A program made the translations under genes and the position numbers. The notes beneath the pieces are model-generated. The model saw nothing but the letters and a program-made list of their open reading frames with translations, was not told the origin of the DNA and made no database searches. Of a DNA stretch of 18,623 bases, positions 17,097 through 18,623 are shown piece by piece. The stretch comes from an uncultured Flavobacteriales bacterium (GTDB lineage Bacteria > Bacteroidota > Bacteroidia > Flavobacteriales_E > Vicingaceae). The stretch's first letter is position 1, and the number at the start of each line of letters is the position of its first letter. The DNA lies in contig CALALS010000065.1 of NCBI GenBank assembly GCA_937925525.1, forward strand, positions 1-18,623. The letters run 5' to 3'.

Positions 17097-18092
17097 ATGA
17101 AACAAAATAATAGTAACTTTATAAAAACATTTCTAACAATCTTCTCTTTACTACCATTATTTTGCTTTTCACTTCAAAATAGTGAAACCACTATTGAGGT
17201 AATAAAAAAGGAGTTTAACCCTGAGATACCTAACAACAAATCCAAACTTAAAGTTTTCTTTTTCAATCCTAATGGCGATACAACAACATTCAGAGACATC
17301 CGTATTTTAATCGATAATGACACAATCTGTTTTAATTCCAATCCAAATAAATTAGACTCGTTATTAATAAACAGTGGAAAACATACCATTCAAATTAATT
17401 CTAAGTGGTGGAAACCCTCTAAAAAACAAATAAAATTTCTCAGTCAACATACTATATTTCTTGATATTCGTTTCTCACCAGAAACACATTCATTACCTAC
17501 TATTGAATATGATTATGACAAACCTGTAATTTATGCTTATCCTACCAAAAAGCAAAACATAGAAATTCAATTAGACTTTATAGGAAAGATTTCCTTCACA
17601 TATCCAAAACATCAAGAATCATGGAAGTTTATAGGAAACCCTAATGGAAACATTGAAATTAATGAAAATACATATCGATACTTATTTTGGGAAGGAGAGT
17701 TAAATTCTTCGGCCTATAATATTGACAAAAAAATCGGTTTTATTGTTCACTCAGACACCTTGCTGAATTTCTTCCACAAAACGCTTTTACAAATTGGTTT
17801 TAATTCTTTCGAACAACAAGACTTCATAACTTACTGGTATCCTATTATGTCAAAAAACAAGATAAATTATGTAAGTTTTATTTTTAATGATGAGTATAAC
17901 ACAATAGCAAAACTAAAAGTAGAACCTAAGCCGGACAATTTTATTAGGATGTTTATGTTTTGGGAAGCTGTATCAACAGAACAGAACTACATTCCATTAA
18001 AACCACAACCTATCCCTTCATTCTCAAGAGATGGATTTACTATAGTTGAATGGGGAGGAACAAATATTAATCATAATAAAATACCAAAATAA
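17097..18092 (+). CDS. Secreted conserved hypothetical protein of the KPVIYxYP / VEWGG type
   Basis: From ATG 17097 the product has 331 residues; a TTG at 17082 would add five. The N-terminus is a signal peptide (residues about 1-27, hydrophobic TFLTIFSLLPLFCFS); Cys23 lacks a normal lipobox. Residues about 30-130 look like a beta-rich Ig-like module. Then comes the recognisable family segment: DKPVIYAYPTKK (141-152), IEIQLDFIGKISFTYP (155-170), GNPNGNIEI (180-188), YRYLFWEG (193-200), ITYWYPIM (244-251), KVEPKPDNFIRMFMFWEA (274-291) and FTIVEWGGT (314-322). I know this pattern from uncharacterised bacterial proteins; no function can be given. It lies 15 nt behind the PorP/SprF gene and is probably co-transcribed, which suggests an envelope role. 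Confidence 0.8.
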   Translation: MKQNNSNFIKTFLTIFSLLPLFCFSLQNSETTIEVIKKEFNPEIPNNKSKLKVFFFNPNGDTTTFRDIRILIDNDTICFNSNPNKLDSLLINSGKHTIQINSKWWKPSKKQIKFLSQHTIFLDIRFSPETHSLPTIEYDYDKPVIYAYPTKKQNIEIQLDFIGKISFTYPKHQESWKFIGNPNGNIEINENTYRYLFWEGELNSSAYNIDKKIGFIVHSDTLLNFFHKTLLQIGFNSFEQQDFITYWYPIMSKNKINYVSFIFNDEYNTIAKLKVEPKPDNFIRMFMFWEAVSTEQNYIPLKPQPIPSFSRDGFTIVEWGGTNINHNKIPK

Positions 18093-18112
18093 GCCTTTTT
18101 CTACTTTTTTTA

Positions 18113-18595
18113 ATTCTTAATACTGAACACTCAATTCTGAACACTGAACACTCCACTCCTCCACTCCAACCTGTCATTCCGTCACCCCAAGCATTCATTC
18201 CTTAACACCAACACTCAATTCCGTCACCCTAAGCATCAATTCCGCTACCTCAAGCTGCCATTCCGTCATCTCAACCTGCCATTCCTTCAGTCTAAACGTC
18301 AATTCCGCCAGTCCAAGTGCCAATTCCTTCACTGCAACACCCAATTCCGCAACATCCACCTGTCATTCCGGCAGCCCAACACTCAATTCTGAAAACTGAA
18401 TTCTCAAAACTCACATCTCACATCCCAAAACTGAAATCTCAACTCTGAATTCTCCCACCCTACATCCTACTTTCCAATACTCCATCACCAATTTCACATC
18501 ATACATCACACATTTTACTTCATACATTGCACATAATCCCTCATACATCAACCATCACACATCCGCCATCTCCCATCTTTTTCTTATCTTTCGGA
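18113..18595 (+). repeat. Degenerate 7-bp / 21-bp tandem array, C-rich and G-poor on the plus strand
   Basis: Cutting this stretch every 21 nt from 18113 gives units that keep phase with no indel to 18574, then fade by 18595. ATTCC or ATTCT begins at 18113, 18134, 18176, 18197, 18218, 18239, 18260, 18281, 18302, 18323, 18344, 18365, 18386 and 18449; 18155 has ACTCC and 18491 ATTTC. Each unit is three related heptamers, for example ATTCTGA, ACACTGA, ACACTCC at 18134 and ATTCTCC, CACCCTA, CATCCTA at 18449. TCATACAT recurs at 18499, 18520 and 18541, again 21 apart. By hand count 18113-18574 has about 175 C and 31 G in 462 bases. No plausible gene is present: the one long open frame (18141-18389) has no ATG, GTG or TTG. 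The bases before it (18093-18112) are T-rich without a hairpin, and I see nothing in 18596-18623. Confidence 0.9.
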
Positions 18596-18623
18596 AAACA
18601 TTTTAATACAATGTCCGATTCCA

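Noticed and set aside
18093..18112. Intrinsic terminator after the last gene
   Set aside because: There are T-tracts but I could not find a GC-containing stem before them.
18141..18389. A heptapeptide-repeat protein (83 open codons with Phe at every seventh position)
   Set aside because: The frame has no ATG, GTG or TTG and no upstream link. The lack of stops follows from the G-poor periodic composition, and the minus-strand frames are closed often.
18113..18595. CRISPR array
   Set aside because: The period is 21 nt with degenerate heptamers throughout; there are no invariant 24-40 nt repeats, no unique spacers and no cas genes.
18113..18595. G-quadruplex on the minus strand
   Set aside because: The G-rich strand has mostly GG steps and only scattered runs of three or four G, not four closely spaced G-tracts.

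Overview
The window looks like a low-GC Bacteroidota chromosome, probably Flavobacteriales or a relative. Evidence: two PorP/SprF-type outer-membrane proteins, a giant secreted protein with the gliding-motility (type B) C-terminal domain of type IX secretion cargo, a Reg_prop/Y_Y_Y sensor, and an outer-membrane barrel with a carboxypeptidase-like N-domain. No tRNA, rRNA, insertion sequence or CRISPR array was seen.

Region 1 (1-8679, minus strand) is a tightly packed three-gene set: a 1993-residue secreted multidomain protein (two SBBP propellers, Ig/PKD-like modules including four exact 228-bp repeats, type B CTD), a PorP/SprF-like protein overlapping it by 4 nt, and a PD40/PKD protein overlapping the PorP gene by 1 nt and running off the left edge. 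This resembles the cargo, SprF-like partner and periplasmic/outer-membrane accessory arrangement of type IX secretion.

Region 2 (8767-13710, plus strand) is a four-gene operon: a membrane sensor with periplasmic Reg_prop propeller and cytoplasmic SpoIIE-type PP2C phosphatase, a SiaB-family kinase, a SiaC-family (DUF1987) phosphoprotein, and fdhD. The first three form a partner-switching module like Pseudomonas SiaABC, but with a different sensor and no SiaD diguanylate cyclase. fdhD follows 2 nt behind SiaC without any formate dehydrogenase nearby. Region 3 (13707-16100, minus) is an outer-membrane beta-barrel receptor whose stop overlaps that of fdhD tail to tail.

Region 4 (16227-18092, plus) holds a second PorP/SprF-like gene and a secreted conserved hypothetical protein of the KPVIYxYP/VEWGG type. 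Region 5 (18093-18623) has no gene. It carries a strongly strand-asymmetric (C-rich, G-poor) degenerate tandem array with a 7-bp period and a 21-bp higher-order period, kept in one phase for about 460 bp. This array is the least explained element here; a Rho-loading role in transcription termination is one testable idea. The second most interesting item is the Reg_prop-driven Sia-like switch joined to fdhD.
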